Positions 1-9,843 of a stretch of DNA of 64,000 bases are shown one piece after another. Source of the DNA: Actinocatenispora sp036503555 (GTDB taxonomy: Bacteria > Actinomycetota > Actinomycetes > Mycobacteriales > Micromonosporaceae); the NCBI GenBank assembly GCA_036503555.1, contig DASXWQ010000031.1, forward strand, positions 138,051 through 202,050. The letters are read 5' to 3'. Both the position numbers and the translations under genes were made by a program. How positions within the stretch are numbered: position 1 is the first letter of the stretch; each line of letters begins with the position of its first letter. The notes below the pieces were generated by a model. That model worked only from the letters and a program-made list of their open reading frames with translations, had not been told where the DNA came from and did not search any database.

Positions 1-84
1 GCCGGCTGCCTCGCCTACGACGGACCCGACCCCGAACGGGTCGTCGACGTGGTCTGCCGTGGACTCCGCCCGGCGCCCGGCTGA
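1..84 (+). CDS. C-terminal fragment of an unidentified protein
   Basis: An open frame enters from the left edge and ends at TGA 82-84, giving 27 residues that end in R-G-L-R-P-A-P-G. It converges on the next gene, which stops at 102. The tail is too short to assign; it would fit the C-terminus of a regulator, but that is a guess. The frame is open and has actinobacterial codon bias, which is the only support. Confidence 0.3.
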   Translation, partial: AGCLAYDGPDPERVVDVVCRGLRPAPG

Positions 85-101
85 CCCGGACCGGCGGGCT
101 G

Positions 102-959
102 CTACTCGTAACGGCCCTCGTACGCCTGGCGCGAACCGCACACGCTCGCCCGGCTGCACGAGCAGCGCGACCCGTCCGCGTCCAGCCGTACGGTGACGGC
201 GTCGCGCGGCACGCTGTGGCCGACCACCCGGCCGTTGCCGTGCTCCGTCTCCACCCGCTCGCCGACCGCCGGCGCCGACTCCTGGAACCGCTGGTACAGC
301 GGGTGTTCGTACTTCAGGCAGCACATCAGCCGGCCACACGCGCCGGAGATGCGCAGCGGGTTGAGCGGCAGGTCCTGGTCCTTCGCCATCCGGATACTGA
401 CCGGCTCGAAGTCGCGCAGGAACGTGGCGCAGCACAGGTCCCGGCCACACGAGCCGATGCCGCCCTGTACCCGCGCCGAGTCCCGCGACGACAGCTGCCG
501 CAGCTCGACCCGGCAGCGCAGCGTCGCGCCGAGATCGCGTACCAGGGCGCGGAAGTCGACGCGGTGCGGCGCGGTGAAGTAGATCGTGGTGCGGGCGCCC
601 TCCTCGACCCGGTCGCCGGGCTCCGCCTGCTCGGGGCCGGGCAGGTGGTCCACCGCGACCACCTTCATCGGCAGCTCGTGCTCCCGGATCAGCTTCTTCG
701 CCGCCACCTTCGCGTCGGCCTTGCGCCGCCGTACCAGCGCGTCGCGCGCCAGGTCGGTCGGCTCGGCGAGGCCGGCCAGCTTCGGGAAGCCGTCGGTGTC
801 CTCGGACACCCACTGCGCCGCCCACACGCACTCGGCGACCTCGACACCCTCGTCCGTCGGCACCAGCACCCGGTCACCGACGGACGGCGTGAAGCCACCC
901 GGGTCCAGGTAGTAGAGCCGGCCGTACCGGTTGAAGCTGACCGCGCAGAGCATGCCCAC
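102..959 (-). CDS. PSP1 domain protein, RicT/YaaT-like
   Basis: A 285-residue PSP1-family protein. The N-terminal half carries the PSP1 signature (V-S-F-N-R-Y-G-R-L-Y-Y-L-D). The C-terminal half has the conserved cysteine motifs C-G-R-D-L-C-C and C-G-R-L-M-C-C-L-K-Y. In Bacillus RicT these cysteines belong to a Ric complex carrying Fe-S clusters that helps RNase Y process mRNA; a comparable role here is inferred from the family. A GTG start at 959 gives M-G-M-L-C-A-V; an ATG two codons later is equally possible because no clear ribosome binding site separates them. It converges on the partial gene at the left edge. Confidence 0.85.
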   Translation of the reverse strand: MGMLCAVSFNRYGRLYYLDPGGFTPSVGDRVLVPTDEGVEVAECVWAAQWVSEDTDGFPKLAGLAEPTDLARDALVRRRKADAKVAAKKLIREHELPMKVVAVDHLPGPEQAEPGDRVEEGARTTIYFTAPHRVDFRALVRDLGATLRCRVELRQLSSRDSARVQGGIGSCGRDLCCATFLRDFEPVSIRMAKDQDLPLNPLRISGACGRLMCCLKYEHPLYQRFQESAPAVGERVETEHGNGRVVGHSVPRDAVTVRLDADGSRCSCSRASVCGSRQAYEGRYE

Positions 960-1155
960 GTGCAGACCATACGGCTCGCCCGTACGGGTGAACAGCCGTC
1001 ACCATTGCGTGATACGCCCCGTTACGAGTGGTGTCGGTGGTGGGGGGATACCACCGAGCGGTAGCACCGGGGGTGCAGGGCAGGGTCGCGAGTCGCCAAC
1101 CCGCCGTACGCGGCGGCTCGCGGCCCTGAGCCTGCCGGCCTCGTACCCGGTCGGC

Positions 1156-1524
1156 TCAGTCCGGGTAGCGCAGGCCGGCGAAGAGTTGTTCGTGCAGCTT
1201 CTCCGTGGCCCACTCGGCCGCCGTCCTGGCCTGCTGGCAGGCGGCGAGCACGGTCCGGGACAGCTCGCCCGCGGTCCGGGTACGCAGGGCGCTGTCCGCG
1301 ATCCGTACGTCGCGGAAGACGCCGTCGGCGGTCACCACGATCTCGACCAGGCCGTCCCCGGAGCGAACGGTGACGTCCGCGCTGGCCGCCCGCTCCGCGA
1401 GCACCGCGCGGCAGCGTTCCAGCCGCCGGTAGTGCTCCGCCGCCGCCTCGATCCACGCCTCGTCGACCTCGCGTGGCACCCGCGCCTCCCGATCCGTCGC
1501 GTGTCCGTGCGCCATCGCCGTCAC
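1156..1524 (-). CDS. YbaB/EbfC-like small protein
   Basis: A 122-residue protein with a helical N-terminus rich in Arg and Glu, a central segment D-G-L-V-E-I-V-V-T-A-D-G and a helical C-terminus (R-T-V-L-A-A-C-Q-Q-A). This is the layout of the YbaB/EbfC nucleoid-associated fold as found beside ESX-type genes in actinobacteria. The GTG start at 1524 is preferred because AGGTGG lies 7 bases upstream and the start overlaps the stop of the upstream gene (GTGA). An ATG at 1515 is the alternative. It is the last gene of a three-gene operon. DNA binding is inferred from the fold and not shown by any motif. Confidence 0.7.
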   Translation of the reverse strand: MTAMAHGHATDREARVPREVDEAWIEAAAEHYRRLERCRAVLAERAASADVTVRSGDGLVEIVVTADGVFRDVRIADSALRTRTAGELSRTVLAACQQARTAAEWATEKLHEQLFAGLRYPD

Positions 1525-2240
1525 CCCGGATCCACCTCGTACGCCGTCCCGCCGTGGCCCGACGGCGCCGGTCCGGCGTGGCGCGGCCTGGCCGGCGGGT
1601 CGTCGCGGAGCGCGGCACCCGCCCGGAGCACCGGTCGCAGCGCGGCGAAGCACGCGGCGCCGAGGTCGGCCGCGGCCCGCGCGGCGGTACCCCCGGCGGC
1701 GAGCTCGCCCGCACCCCCGGCACCGATCGGCGCCGTACGCAGGCCGACCGCGGCCGGCCCCGTGCCGTACCGCAGGAAGAAGTCGACCAGCGCGGCGCGG
1801 AGCGCGGCGTACCACTGGGCGAGGTGGGCGCCGTAGCTGGCGGTGGCGGCGAGCGTGGCCGGCAACGCCTCGGCCACCTGCCCGGACAGCGGCCCCCAGC
1901 ACGTCTCGTACGCCGCCCGGCCGGCACCCGACCAGGCCAGCCGGTCCCCGTCGCGGGCCAGCGGTCCGGCCGCGGCGAGCACCGCCGACCGCCGCCCCGC
2001 CAGCTCGTAGGCCGCGTGCCACGGCTCCCGCGGATCGGTGTCCACCACGCCCGCGGCCACCGCGCCGGGCAGCGCGGCGAACTCGCGGAGCCCCGCGACG
2101 ATCTCGTGCTCCGGCACCACGCCGTACCGCCGCAGGGCGCGGTCGACGAGGCCCAGCAGGTCGAGCAGCTCCGCGGCCACCGCGTCGAGCCGGTCGTCCG
2201 GCAACGCCGCCGGCCGCCACCCGTCGCCCGGCCGGCTCAC
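1521..2240 (-). CDS. WXG100/ESX-type hypothetical protein
   Basis: A 239-residue, Ala-rich helical protein. Around residues 100-150 there is W-S-G-A-G-R-A-A-Y followed by a helix-loop-helix stretch, like the W-x-G turn of WXG100 and related ESX substrates. Both ends are translationally coupled: its GTG start overlaps the upstream stop (GTGA, 2237-2240) and its own stop overlaps the YbaB-like start. The coupling suggests a fixed stoichiometry within a small ESX-associated operon. No ESX ATPase or membrane channel is in the window, so secretion is an inference. Confidence 0.55.
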   Translation of the reverse strand: MSRPGDGWRPAALPDDRLDAVAAELLDLLGLVDRALRRYGVVPEHEIVAGLREFAALPGAVAAGVVDTDPREPWHAAYELAGRRSAVLAAAGPLARDGDRLAWSGAGRAAYETCWGPLSGQVAEALPATLAATASYGAHLAQWYAALRAALVDFFLRYGTGPAAVGLRTAPIGAGGAGELAAGGTAARAAADLGAACFAALRPVLRAGAALRDDPPARPRHAGPAPSGHGGTAYEVDPG

Positions 2241-2587
2241 CCCTCCACCGCCCGGTCGAGCGCGTGGTGTGCGTCGTCGTCGGTGTGGCGGTAGCGGCGG
2301 GCGGCGAGGTCGAGGTCGGTGCCGAGCCGGCGCAGCCGTACGGCGGTGTCGGACAGCTCGGCCGTCGCCTCGCCCGCCGCGGTCAACCAGCGCCGATGCA
2401 GCTCACCGGCCAGCTCGCCGAGCGCGCCGGGCGCGGCCAGGCAACCCGGCGGCGGTACGTCGGTCGGCGTGTCCCGCAGCTCGTCGGCGACGTCGCGCAG
2501 CCGGCCGGCGAACGCCGCCAACCCGACCGGCCCGTCCCCCACCGCGATCTCCTCGCCCGCCGCAAAATGATCGCTGAGCGTACGCAC
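2237..2587 (-). CDS. EspC/WXG-like small helical protein
   Basis: A 116-residue protein from GTG 2587 (M-R-T-L-S-D-H-F). It is almost entirely helical, with two long helices broken near residue 60; its size and make-up match EspC/WXG-like ESX-associated proteins. An ATG at 2638 would add 17 residues rich in Cys and Arg that do not fit the family, and a promoter-like TTGTCA on the minus strand lies inside that extension, so the shorter form is preferred. It is the first gene of the coupled operon running down to 1156. Confidence 0.5.
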   Translation of the reverse strand: MRTLSDHFAAGEEIAVGDGPVGLAAFAGRLRDVADELRDTPTDVPPPGCLAAPGALGELAGELHRRWLTAAGEATAELSDTAVRLRRLGTDLDLAARRYRHTDDDAHHALDRAVEG

Positions 2588-2648
2588 GCGACTGCATGAA
2601 GCGCCACCCCGCACATAAACCCGACACTCGCTTGACAACCGGACGCGG

Positions 2649-3626
2649 TCAGCTCGCGCCGCAGAACCGCCGCCGGTACGCCGCCGGCGACGTGCCCAGC
2701 CGCCGGGCGAAATGGTTACGCAGGGCGGCGGAGTTGCCGAAGCCGGCGCGTACCGCGATCTGGTCGACGGCGAGGTCGGTGTCCTCCAGCAGCCGGCGGG
2801 CGAGCAGCACGCGCTGCGCGGTCAGCCAGTCGTGCGGGGTCGTGCCGGTCTCGGCGCGGAACCGCCGGGCGAACGTACGCGGCGCCAGGTGCGCCCGCGC
2901 CGCCAGCGACTCGACCGTCTGCTCGTCCCCGAGGTGCTCCTGCATCCAGGTCAGCACCGACTGGAGCGAGTCCGCGGCCGGCCCCGGCGCCACCGGCGTC
3001 TCGATGTACTGCGCCTGCCCGCCGTCCCGGTGCGGCGGCACCACCATGCGCCGGGCCAGCGCGGTCGCCACCGCCGAGCCCTGCTCCTGCCGGATCAGGT
3101 GCAGGCAGGCGTCGATGCCGGCGGCGGTACCGGCGCTGGTCAGCACCGGCGCGTCCTCGACGTACAGCACGTCGGCGTCGACCTTGGCGCGCGGGTAGCG
3201 GGCGGCGAGCTGGTCGGCGTACATCCAGTGGGTCGTGCAGCGGCGGTCGTCGAGCAGGCCGGCCTCGCCGAGCACGAACGCGCCTGAGCACACGCTGAGT
3301 ACCCACGCGCCCCGCTCGGCCGCCGCCCGCAGCGCCGCCACCACCTCGTCGGGTACGTGCAGCTCGTCGTCCGGACCGCCGGTGAAGCCCGACCCCATCG
3401 CCGGCACCGCGACCACGTCGGCCTCCGCCATCGGCGTCAGGTCGTGCCCGGGCGTGATCTCGAACCCGGAGCGGCACCGCACCGGGCGCCCGCCGGGCGA
3501 GCACAGCGCGAACTCGTACGCCGGGAAGCCCTCGGCGGTGCGGTCGACGCCGAACGCCTCGCACAGCACGCCCAGCTCGAACGCCGCGACTCCGTCGAGC
3601 GCGAGTACCGCCACCTTCTTCAACAT
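2649..3626 (-). CDS. GlxA-family transcriptional regulator (DJ-1/PfpI domain plus AraC-type HTH)
   Basis: A 325-residue regulator. Residues 1-190 form a DJ-1/PfpI-like domain with the nucleophile-elbow motif S-V-C-S-G-A-F-V-L-G. Residues 215-325 form an AraC/XylS-type double helix-turn-helix ending in the typical F-G-N-S-A-A-L-R-N-H-F and L-G-T-S-P-A-A-Y-R-R-R-F signatures. Such proteins regulate nearby catabolic or stress genes and often themselves. The ATG at 3626 is preceded closely by GGAGG. The divergent gene at 3770 encodes a small membrane protein, and the gap contains inverted repeats that could be its operator. The effector is unknown. Confidence 0.9.
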   Translation of the reverse strand: MLKKVAVLALDGVAAFELGVLCEAFGVDRTAEGFPAYEFALCSPGGRPVRCRSGFEITPGHDLTPMAEADVVAVPAMGSGFTGGPDDELHVPDEVVAALRAAAERGAWVLSVCSGAFVLGEAGLLDDRRCTTHWMYADQLAARYPRAKVDADVLYVEDAPVLTSAGTAAGIDACLHLIRQEQGSAVATALARRMVVPPHRDGGQAQYIETPVAPGPAADSLQSVLTWMQEHLGDEQTVESLAARAHLAPRTFARRFRAETGTTPHDWLTAQRVLLARRLLEDTDLAVDQIAVRAGFGNSAALRNHFARRLGTSPAAYRRRFCGAS

Positions 3627-3638
3627 GCCCTCCACGAT

Positions 3639-3677
3639 AGTGGCAGCAAATCGACGGTCAATGGCATCCCTGCCACT
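3639..3677. promoter_or_regulatory. Putative operator of the GlxA-type regulator
   Basis: The divergent gap has AGTGGCAG (3639-3646) and its exact complement CTGCCACT (3670-3677). Nested in the right half is TGGCA-TCCC-TGCCA (3662-3675). AraC-type regulators commonly bind repeated short half-sites, so TGGCA is a plausible half-site. Binding is inferred from symmetry and position only. Confidence 0.4.
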
Positions 3678-3769
3678 GGGCAGAGGATCGACGAAGGTCG
3701 AACATAGACATGTCGATGGCCATCGGCAGTGCACCGAACGAGACACCCGCCCGAGAAGAGGGATCCGTC

Positions 3770-3910
3770 ATGTCCGCACTGCTGTTCATCGTGGGAATCG
3801 CCGTCCTGCTGGGACTCGCGCAGCTGCTCGGCTGGACGCGCGACAGCCGGGACTCCGCCGACTGGCACCAGTCCGACGACAAGGACCGCCACCACACGCA
3901 CGCCGCCTGA
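3770..3910 (+). CDS. Small single-pass membrane protein
   Basis: A 46-residue protein. Residues 2-21 form one hydrophobic helix (A-L-L-F-I-V-G-I-A-V-L-L-G-L-A-Q-L-L-G-W); a short charged tail rich in Asp and His follows. The ATG at 3770 has GAGGGAT at a good distance, which favours it over the in-frame ATG at 3710. The gene diverges from the GlxA-type regulator, so it may be its target. No family is recognised. Confidence 0.6.
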   Translation: MSALLFIVGIAVLLGLAQLLGWTRDSRDSADWHQSDDKDRHHTHAA

Positions 3911-3969
3911 GCGTGCCCGACGCCTACCCCGGCGGCGCCGTGACCGGCGCCGTCAGGCAGGCTTGGGGC

Positions 3970-4536
3970 ATGGCAGCGGGCAAGGGGCACTGGTACTCCG
4001 ACGACATCTCCGAGGTCATCGTCTCCTCCGAGCAGATCAGGGAGAAGACCGCGGAGCTGGCCAAGCAGGTGGCCGCCGACTACGCCGACCGGGGCGAGGT
4101 CCTGCTCGTCGGCGTACTCAAGGGCGCGGTCATGTTCATGGCCGACTTCGCCCGCGCGCTCGACCATCCGGTCGAGCTGGAGTTCATGGCCGTCTCGTCG
4201 TACGGGGCGCGCGCCACGTCGTCCGGCGTCGTACGGATCATGAAGGACCTGGACCGGGACATCACCGGCAAACACGTCATCGTGGTCGAGGACATCGTCG
4301 ACTCCGGACTCACGCTGAGCTGGCTGCTGAAGTACCTGACGAGCCGCGGCCCCGCCTCGCTGGAGGTGGTGGCACTGCTGCGCAAGCCCGACGCGGTCAA
4401 GGTCGACATTCCGGTGAAGTATGTCGGTTTCGACATTCCGAACGAATTCGTCGTCGGCTATGGCCTCGACTACGCCGAGCGCTACCGCGAGCTGCCGTAC
4501 GTGGGGCTTCTGCGCCCCGAGGTCTACACGCGCTGA
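3970..4536 (+). CDS. hpt: Hypoxanthine phosphoribosyltransferase
   Basis: A 188-residue purine salvage enzyme that converts hypoxanthine or guanine plus PRPP to IMP or GMP in the cytosol. The PRPP loop V-V-E-D-I-V-D-S-G-L-T-L lies near residues 102-113, V-G-V-L-K-G-A is the pyrophosphate-binding loop, and the C-terminal V-G-Y-G-L-D-Y is the usual metal/base-binding end. Length is typical. It precedes ftsH, as is common in actinobacteria, but tilS, the usual upstream neighbour, is absent here and is replaced by the small membrane protein and GlxA-type gene. Confidence 0.95.
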   Translation: MAAGKGHWYSDDISEVIVSSEQIREKTAELAKQVAADYADRGEVLLVGVLKGAVMFMADFARALDHPVELEFMAVSSYGARATSSGVVRIMKDLDRDITGKHVIVVEDIVDSGLTLSWLLKYLTSRGPASLEVVALLRKPDAVKVDIPVKYVGFDIPNEFVVGYGLDYAERYRELPYVGLLRPEVYTR

Positions 4537-4542
4537 CGGTAC

Positions 4543-4563
4543 GGTTTCGCCGTGGGCGGAACC
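4543..4563 (+). terminator. Weak hairpin after hpt
   Basis: GGTTTCGCC, loop GTG, GGCGGAACC: a 9-bp stem with one G-T wobble, starting 6 bases after the hpt stop. No U tract follows, so it may only attenuate transcription into ftsH. Confidence 0.35.
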
Positions 4564-4816
4564 GGCCGTGACCGGCGCCGGCGGGCACCCGTACTGCCGG
4601 CCTGACCTGGGGTTACACCGAGGGTTGTGCGCTTCACACGGGGGTTTTGAGACAGTTCGTGGTCGGGCCCGCTGGTCTGGCTCCGCGCTGGTCGTCCCCA
4701 CGGTGTACCTTCGAATGACCGGGGACTAACTGGTTCACGCCGGTCGTTGACCGGCGAGTCGCAACGACGGTGTGAGATCGGGAGGGGCGGGGCGCGCAGT
4801 GCGGGCCCGCAACGGC

Positions 4817-6973
<2,157 letters not shown>

Positions 6974-6984
6974 CGTACGTGTGA

Positions 6985-7020
6985 CATCGGGCCCGGCGCG
7001 AGTGCGTGCCGGGCCCGATG
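6985..7020 (+). terminator. Strong hairpin between ftsH and folE
   Basis: CATCGGGCCCGGC pairs perfectly with GCCGGGCCCGATG (13 bp) around a 10-base loop that can zip further. There is no U tract, and the folE ribosome binding site starts 7 bases after it. It may be an intrinsic terminator or a stability/attenuation element between the two genes. Confidence 0.55.
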
Positions 7021-7037
7021 CATGTGAGGAGGATGTC

Positions 7038-7682
7038 GTGAGCGACGAGGTGGAGCTCGACCACGTGGCGGCGCGGCTGATCGGCGGCGGGCTGAACGGC
7101 CGGCCGCTGGAGGACACCGTCGACCTCAAGCGCATCGAGGCGGCGGTACGCGAGATCCTGCTCGCCGTCGGCGAGGACCCGGACCGGGACGGGCTGAAGA
7201 AGACCCCGGAGCGGGTGGCCCGGGCGTACGCGGAGATGTTCGCCGGGCTGCGGATCGATCCGGCGCGGGTGCTGACCACGTCGTTCGAGGCCGAGCACGA
7301 CGAGATCGTGCTGGTCAAGGACATCGAGGTGTACAGCGCCTGCGAGCATCACCTGCTGCCGTTCCACGGCGTGGCGCACGTCGGGTACATCCCGGGCGCG
7401 CACGGGCGCATCACGGGGCTGTCGAAGCTCGCCCGCATCGTCGACGCGTACGCGCGGCGGCCGCAGGTGCAGGAGCGCCTCACCTCGCAGATCGCCGACA
7501 CCCTCGCCGAGCAGCTCGACCCGCGCGGCGTGATCGTCGTCGTCGACTGCGAGCACCTGTGCATGTCGATGCGTGGCGTACGCAAGCCCGGCGCCCGCAC
7601 CGTCACCTCCGCCGTACGTGGGCACTTCGAGCGCAGCGTCGCCGCGCGCAACGAGGCGATGTCCCTCATCCTCGGCCGCTGA
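7038..7682 (+). CDS. folE: GTP cyclohydrolase I (FolE)
   Basis: A 214-residue enzyme that converts GTP to 7,8-dihydroneopterin triphosphate, the first step of folate synthesis. The zinc and catalytic signatures are present: C-E-H-H-L-L-P-F-H-G, G-L-S-K-L-A-R-I-V and C-E-H-L-C-M-S-M-R-G. The GTG start at 7038 is fixed by AGGAGG 5 bases upstream. The later folate genes folP-folB-folK are 12.4 kb downstream, separated by the secretion-like block, although in related genomes these genes tend to lie together. Confidence 0.95.
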   Translation: MSDEVELDHVAARLIGGGLNGRPLEDTVDLKRIEAAVREILLAVGEDPDRDGLKKTPERVARAYAEMFAGLRIDPARVLTTSFEAEHDEIVLVKDIEVYSACEHHLLPFHGVAHVGYIPGAHGRITGLSKLARIVDAYARRPQVQERLTSQIADTLAEQLDPRGVIVVVDCEHLCMSMRGVRKPGARTVTSAVRGHFERSVAARNEAMSLILGR

Positions 7683-7730
7683 CCGGCCCCGGCCGAGAGT
7701 CCAGGGCAGCGCGGGAGTGACGACCTTCGA

Positions 7731-7736
7731 TAGGCT
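7731..7736 (+). promoter_or_regulatory. Possible -10 element for the WXG100-like pair
   Basis: TAGGCT matches the TAnnnT pattern of actinobacterial -10 boxes and lies 38 bases before the ATG at 7775. No convincing -35 is visible. Confidence 0.3.
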
Positions 7737-7774
7737 TATGTCCGGTTAGCGGATCGTGTCGAGGGGGTCACTCG

Positions 7775-8188
7775 ATGGGACTGGCGGACAGGGTCGACGG
7801 GCTGCAGGTCAGCCTCGACAACATGAGCGACGCGGCCCGCTGGGTCGACGCGGTCCGGGCGGACTGGGATCAGGAGGTGCTCGGCCGGTACCGCGGGCAG
7901 GTCGAACCGCTGCGCGACGGCCAGGACGGCCACGCCGCGGCACAGGTACCCGGCTGGGACAACCCGTTCGGCCGGTTCGGCGAGGCTGACACCGTGCACA
8001 CCGACGTACGCGCCTCGCACGACCTGCTGCACGACCGCATGACGCGCGTCTCCCAACTGCTCCAGCGGCTCGGCGAGATCACCGGCGAGATCGGCGACAA
8101 CTACGACGCGACCGAGCTGCGCAACGCCGCCGTACAGCGCCGCGTCGCCGAACTGCTCGACGACCCGGTGTTCGGGGTGACGACGTGA
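7775..8188 (+). CDS. WXG100-like helical hypothetical protein
   Basis: A 137-residue, strongly helical and acidic protein with no signal peptide or membrane segment. A helical N-terminal region with W-V-D-A-V-R-A-D-W-D is followed by a coiled segment around R-V-S-Q-L-L-Q-R-L-G. GAGGGGGT sits 8 bases before the ATG. It is coupled by a GTGA overlap to the larger WXG100-like gene that follows, so the two probably form a partner pair in the way EsxA/EsxB or PE/PPE pairs do. No family is recognised with certainty. Confidence 0.5.
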   Translation: MGLADRVDGLQVSLDNMSDAARWVDAVRADWDQEVLGRYRGQVEPLRDGQDGHAAAQVPGWDNPFGRFGEADTVHTDVRASHDLLHDRMTRVSQLLQRLGEITGEIGDNYDATELRNAAVQRRVAELLDDPVFGVTT

Positions 8189-9297
8189 GGGCCGCGGCCG
8201 AGAGCGGCGGGGGCGTACCCGACGGCACGTGGGAGGCGGCCGTCGCGCAGGTGACCGTCGCCGGGCGCCCCACCGTCGTGTACGACCTGGCCAAGCAGTG
8301 GCAGACGCTCTCCGGCCGCACCGCCGACTCCCTGCGGTACCTGGCGAAGCTGCGCGCGCTGCTGTTCGACGGTCGGGACGCGTGGCGCGGGCCGGCCGCC
8401 ACCGAGTACCAGCAGGTGCTCGACGAGATCTCCCGGCGGATCGAGCAGATCGAGCACGACAGCCAGAAGCTCGCCCGCAACCTGGACCGCACCGGGCAGT
8501 CGCTGTCGACCGCCGTCGCACGCATCCCCGTACCCGTCGACATCGGGCACGACTTCCTCGTCTTCGGACGCACCCACGAACTGCCCGGCGGCACCGACCT
8601 CGACGACGGCGACGCGATGCACGACCCCAACGCGTTCGTCAGCTCGCTCGTCGCCGACTACCGCGCCGACCCCGGCCGGTACCACGACTTCCGCGCCACG
8701 ATGCTGCAGAGCGAGGCGTACGGAACGGCCAGCGGCGGTCACTACGACCGCGGCCCGGCCGACAACGGCGGCTCCGGCAGCGCCGACGAACGGCGACGGC
8801 AGCTCGTCGACGCCTGGTACCAGCAGAACGCCGCCGTCGCCGGGCGCGCCTTCGACACGCTGCGCGCCGCGTACAACGAGCAGGCACCCGGCCTCGACCT
8901 CGACCAGGGCGCTCTCGACGGCCCCGGTACGCCCGCCACATCCACCGCCACGAGCGGCGGCGTCGGCGGCGGCACCGGTACCCCGATCGCCGACCAGTCC
9001 GGCACGGGCGGCACCCGGCTCGCGGGAGGCGGCCCGCCGCGCGCCGCCACACCCCCGCCCGGGCTCGTCCGCGCCGGCCTTGCCGACGCGGGCCCCGGGC
9101 TGTCGCCGACCGCTCCGCTCACCAGCCCGCGCGAAGCGGTCCTTGCCGCCGGGACCGGCGTACCGGACGGGGGTGCGGCGGCCGCCGCGGCGCCGGCGGG
9201 ATACGGGGGCGCCGGAGGCGGTCCGCGGCGAAGCTGGCTCGGCGAGGAGGACGACGTCTGGCGGGTCGAGCTCGGCCCGCCCGGCGTCATCGAGTGA
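8185..9297 (+). CDS. WXG100-domain protein with Pro/Gly/Ala-rich C-terminus
   Basis: A 370-residue protein. Residues 25-110 form a WXG100-like hairpin with the turn D-A-W-R-G-P-A-A. A second helical region (A-W-Y-Q-Q-N-A-A-V-A-G-R-A) follows near 210-235. The last 130 residues are low-complexity Gly/Ala/Pro-rich sequence ending in a short acidic W-R-V-E-L-G-P-P segment. The layout resembles PPE-like ESX substrates. The GTG start overlaps the previous stop. The stop at 9297 is only 3 bases from the end of the convergent secretion operon, so the two transcription units collide. A link with that machine is inferred. Confidence 0.6.
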   Translation: MRAAAESGGGVPDGTWEAAVAQVTVAGRPTVVYDLAKQWQTLSGRTADSLRYLAKLRALLFDGRDAWRGPAATEYQQVLDEISRRIEQIEHDSQKLARNLDRTGQSLSTAVARIPVPVDIGHDFLVFGRTHELPGGTDLDDGDAMHDPNAFVSSLVADYRADPGRYHDFRATMLQSEAYGTASGGHYDRGPADNGGSGSADERRRQLVDAWYQQNAAVAGRAFDTLRAAYNEQAPGLDLDQGALDGPGTPATSTATSGGVGGGTGTPIADQSGTGGTRLAGGGPPRAATPPPGLVRAGLADAGPGLSPTAPLTSPREAVLAAGTGVPDGGAAAAAAPAGYGGAGGGPRRSWLGEEDDVWRVELGPPGVIE

Positions 9298-9300
9298 CCG

Positions 9301-9840
9301 TCACTCCGGCACCCGCAACCCACACACCTTCCACCCGCCCACGTTCCGCATCGCGAACGTCCACGTCTGCGCCGGGTTCGTCGAGACGGCGCTGCCGATG
9401 ATCGTCGACACGGTGACATCGGTTGTCAGGCGCGCTCGCGCGTCTCGTCGCGAGACTTGCCGAAACCCACTCCAGGTGTACTTGATCTGGGCGTTGGGGT
9501 GTTCGGTCTGAGCCGACTTGATGCGTTGGATCATCGAGCCGATCTGACGTTCCAGCGCATCGCCGTCGCACATGTAGTTTTCGGCGAGATCGAGCCGATG
9601 GTCGTTCAGCGTGGCATCGAGGAATCCGTCAGCCGCCTGCGACGGACTGGTCTGGTGTGCCGTTCGGTACGCGTCCTGGTAGATGTAGATGCCGACGGTG
9701 AGGCCGACGACTACGACGACGGCGGCGGCGCCCAACGCGAGGAAGCCGAGGACGGTGCCGGGGGTACGGCGGATGGGGCGTTTGGCGCGACGCGCCTTTG
9801 ATGCCGTCGGCGCATCGAGTACAGGGGGTGGGGTCGTCAT
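9301..9840 (-). CDS. Single-pass membrane protein with NTF2-like outer domain
   Basis: A 179-residue protein. The N-terminus is basic (K-A-R-R-A-K-R-P-I-R-R), one transmembrane helix follows (about residues 31-53), and then an extracellular domain of about 120 residues begins S-P-S-Q-A-A-D-G-F-L-D-A, like Mce-associated or DUF4878-type NTF2 folds. It contains two cysteines (in Y-M-C-D-G-D and K-V-C-G-L) that could form a disulfide. It is the last gene of the secretion-like operon and starts 4 bases after the previous stop. Role unknown; an accessory of the machine is inferred from its position. Confidence 0.6.
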   Translation of the reverse strand: MTTPPPVLDAPTASKARRAKRPIRRTPGTVLGFLALGAAAVVVVVGLTVGIYIYQDAYRTAHQTSPSQAADGFLDATLNDHRLDLAENYMCDGDALERQIGSMIQRIKSAQTEHPNAQIKYTWSGFRQVSRRDARARLTTDVTVSTIIGSAVSTNPAQTWTFAMRNVGGWKVCGLRVPE

Positions 9841-9843
9841 GGC

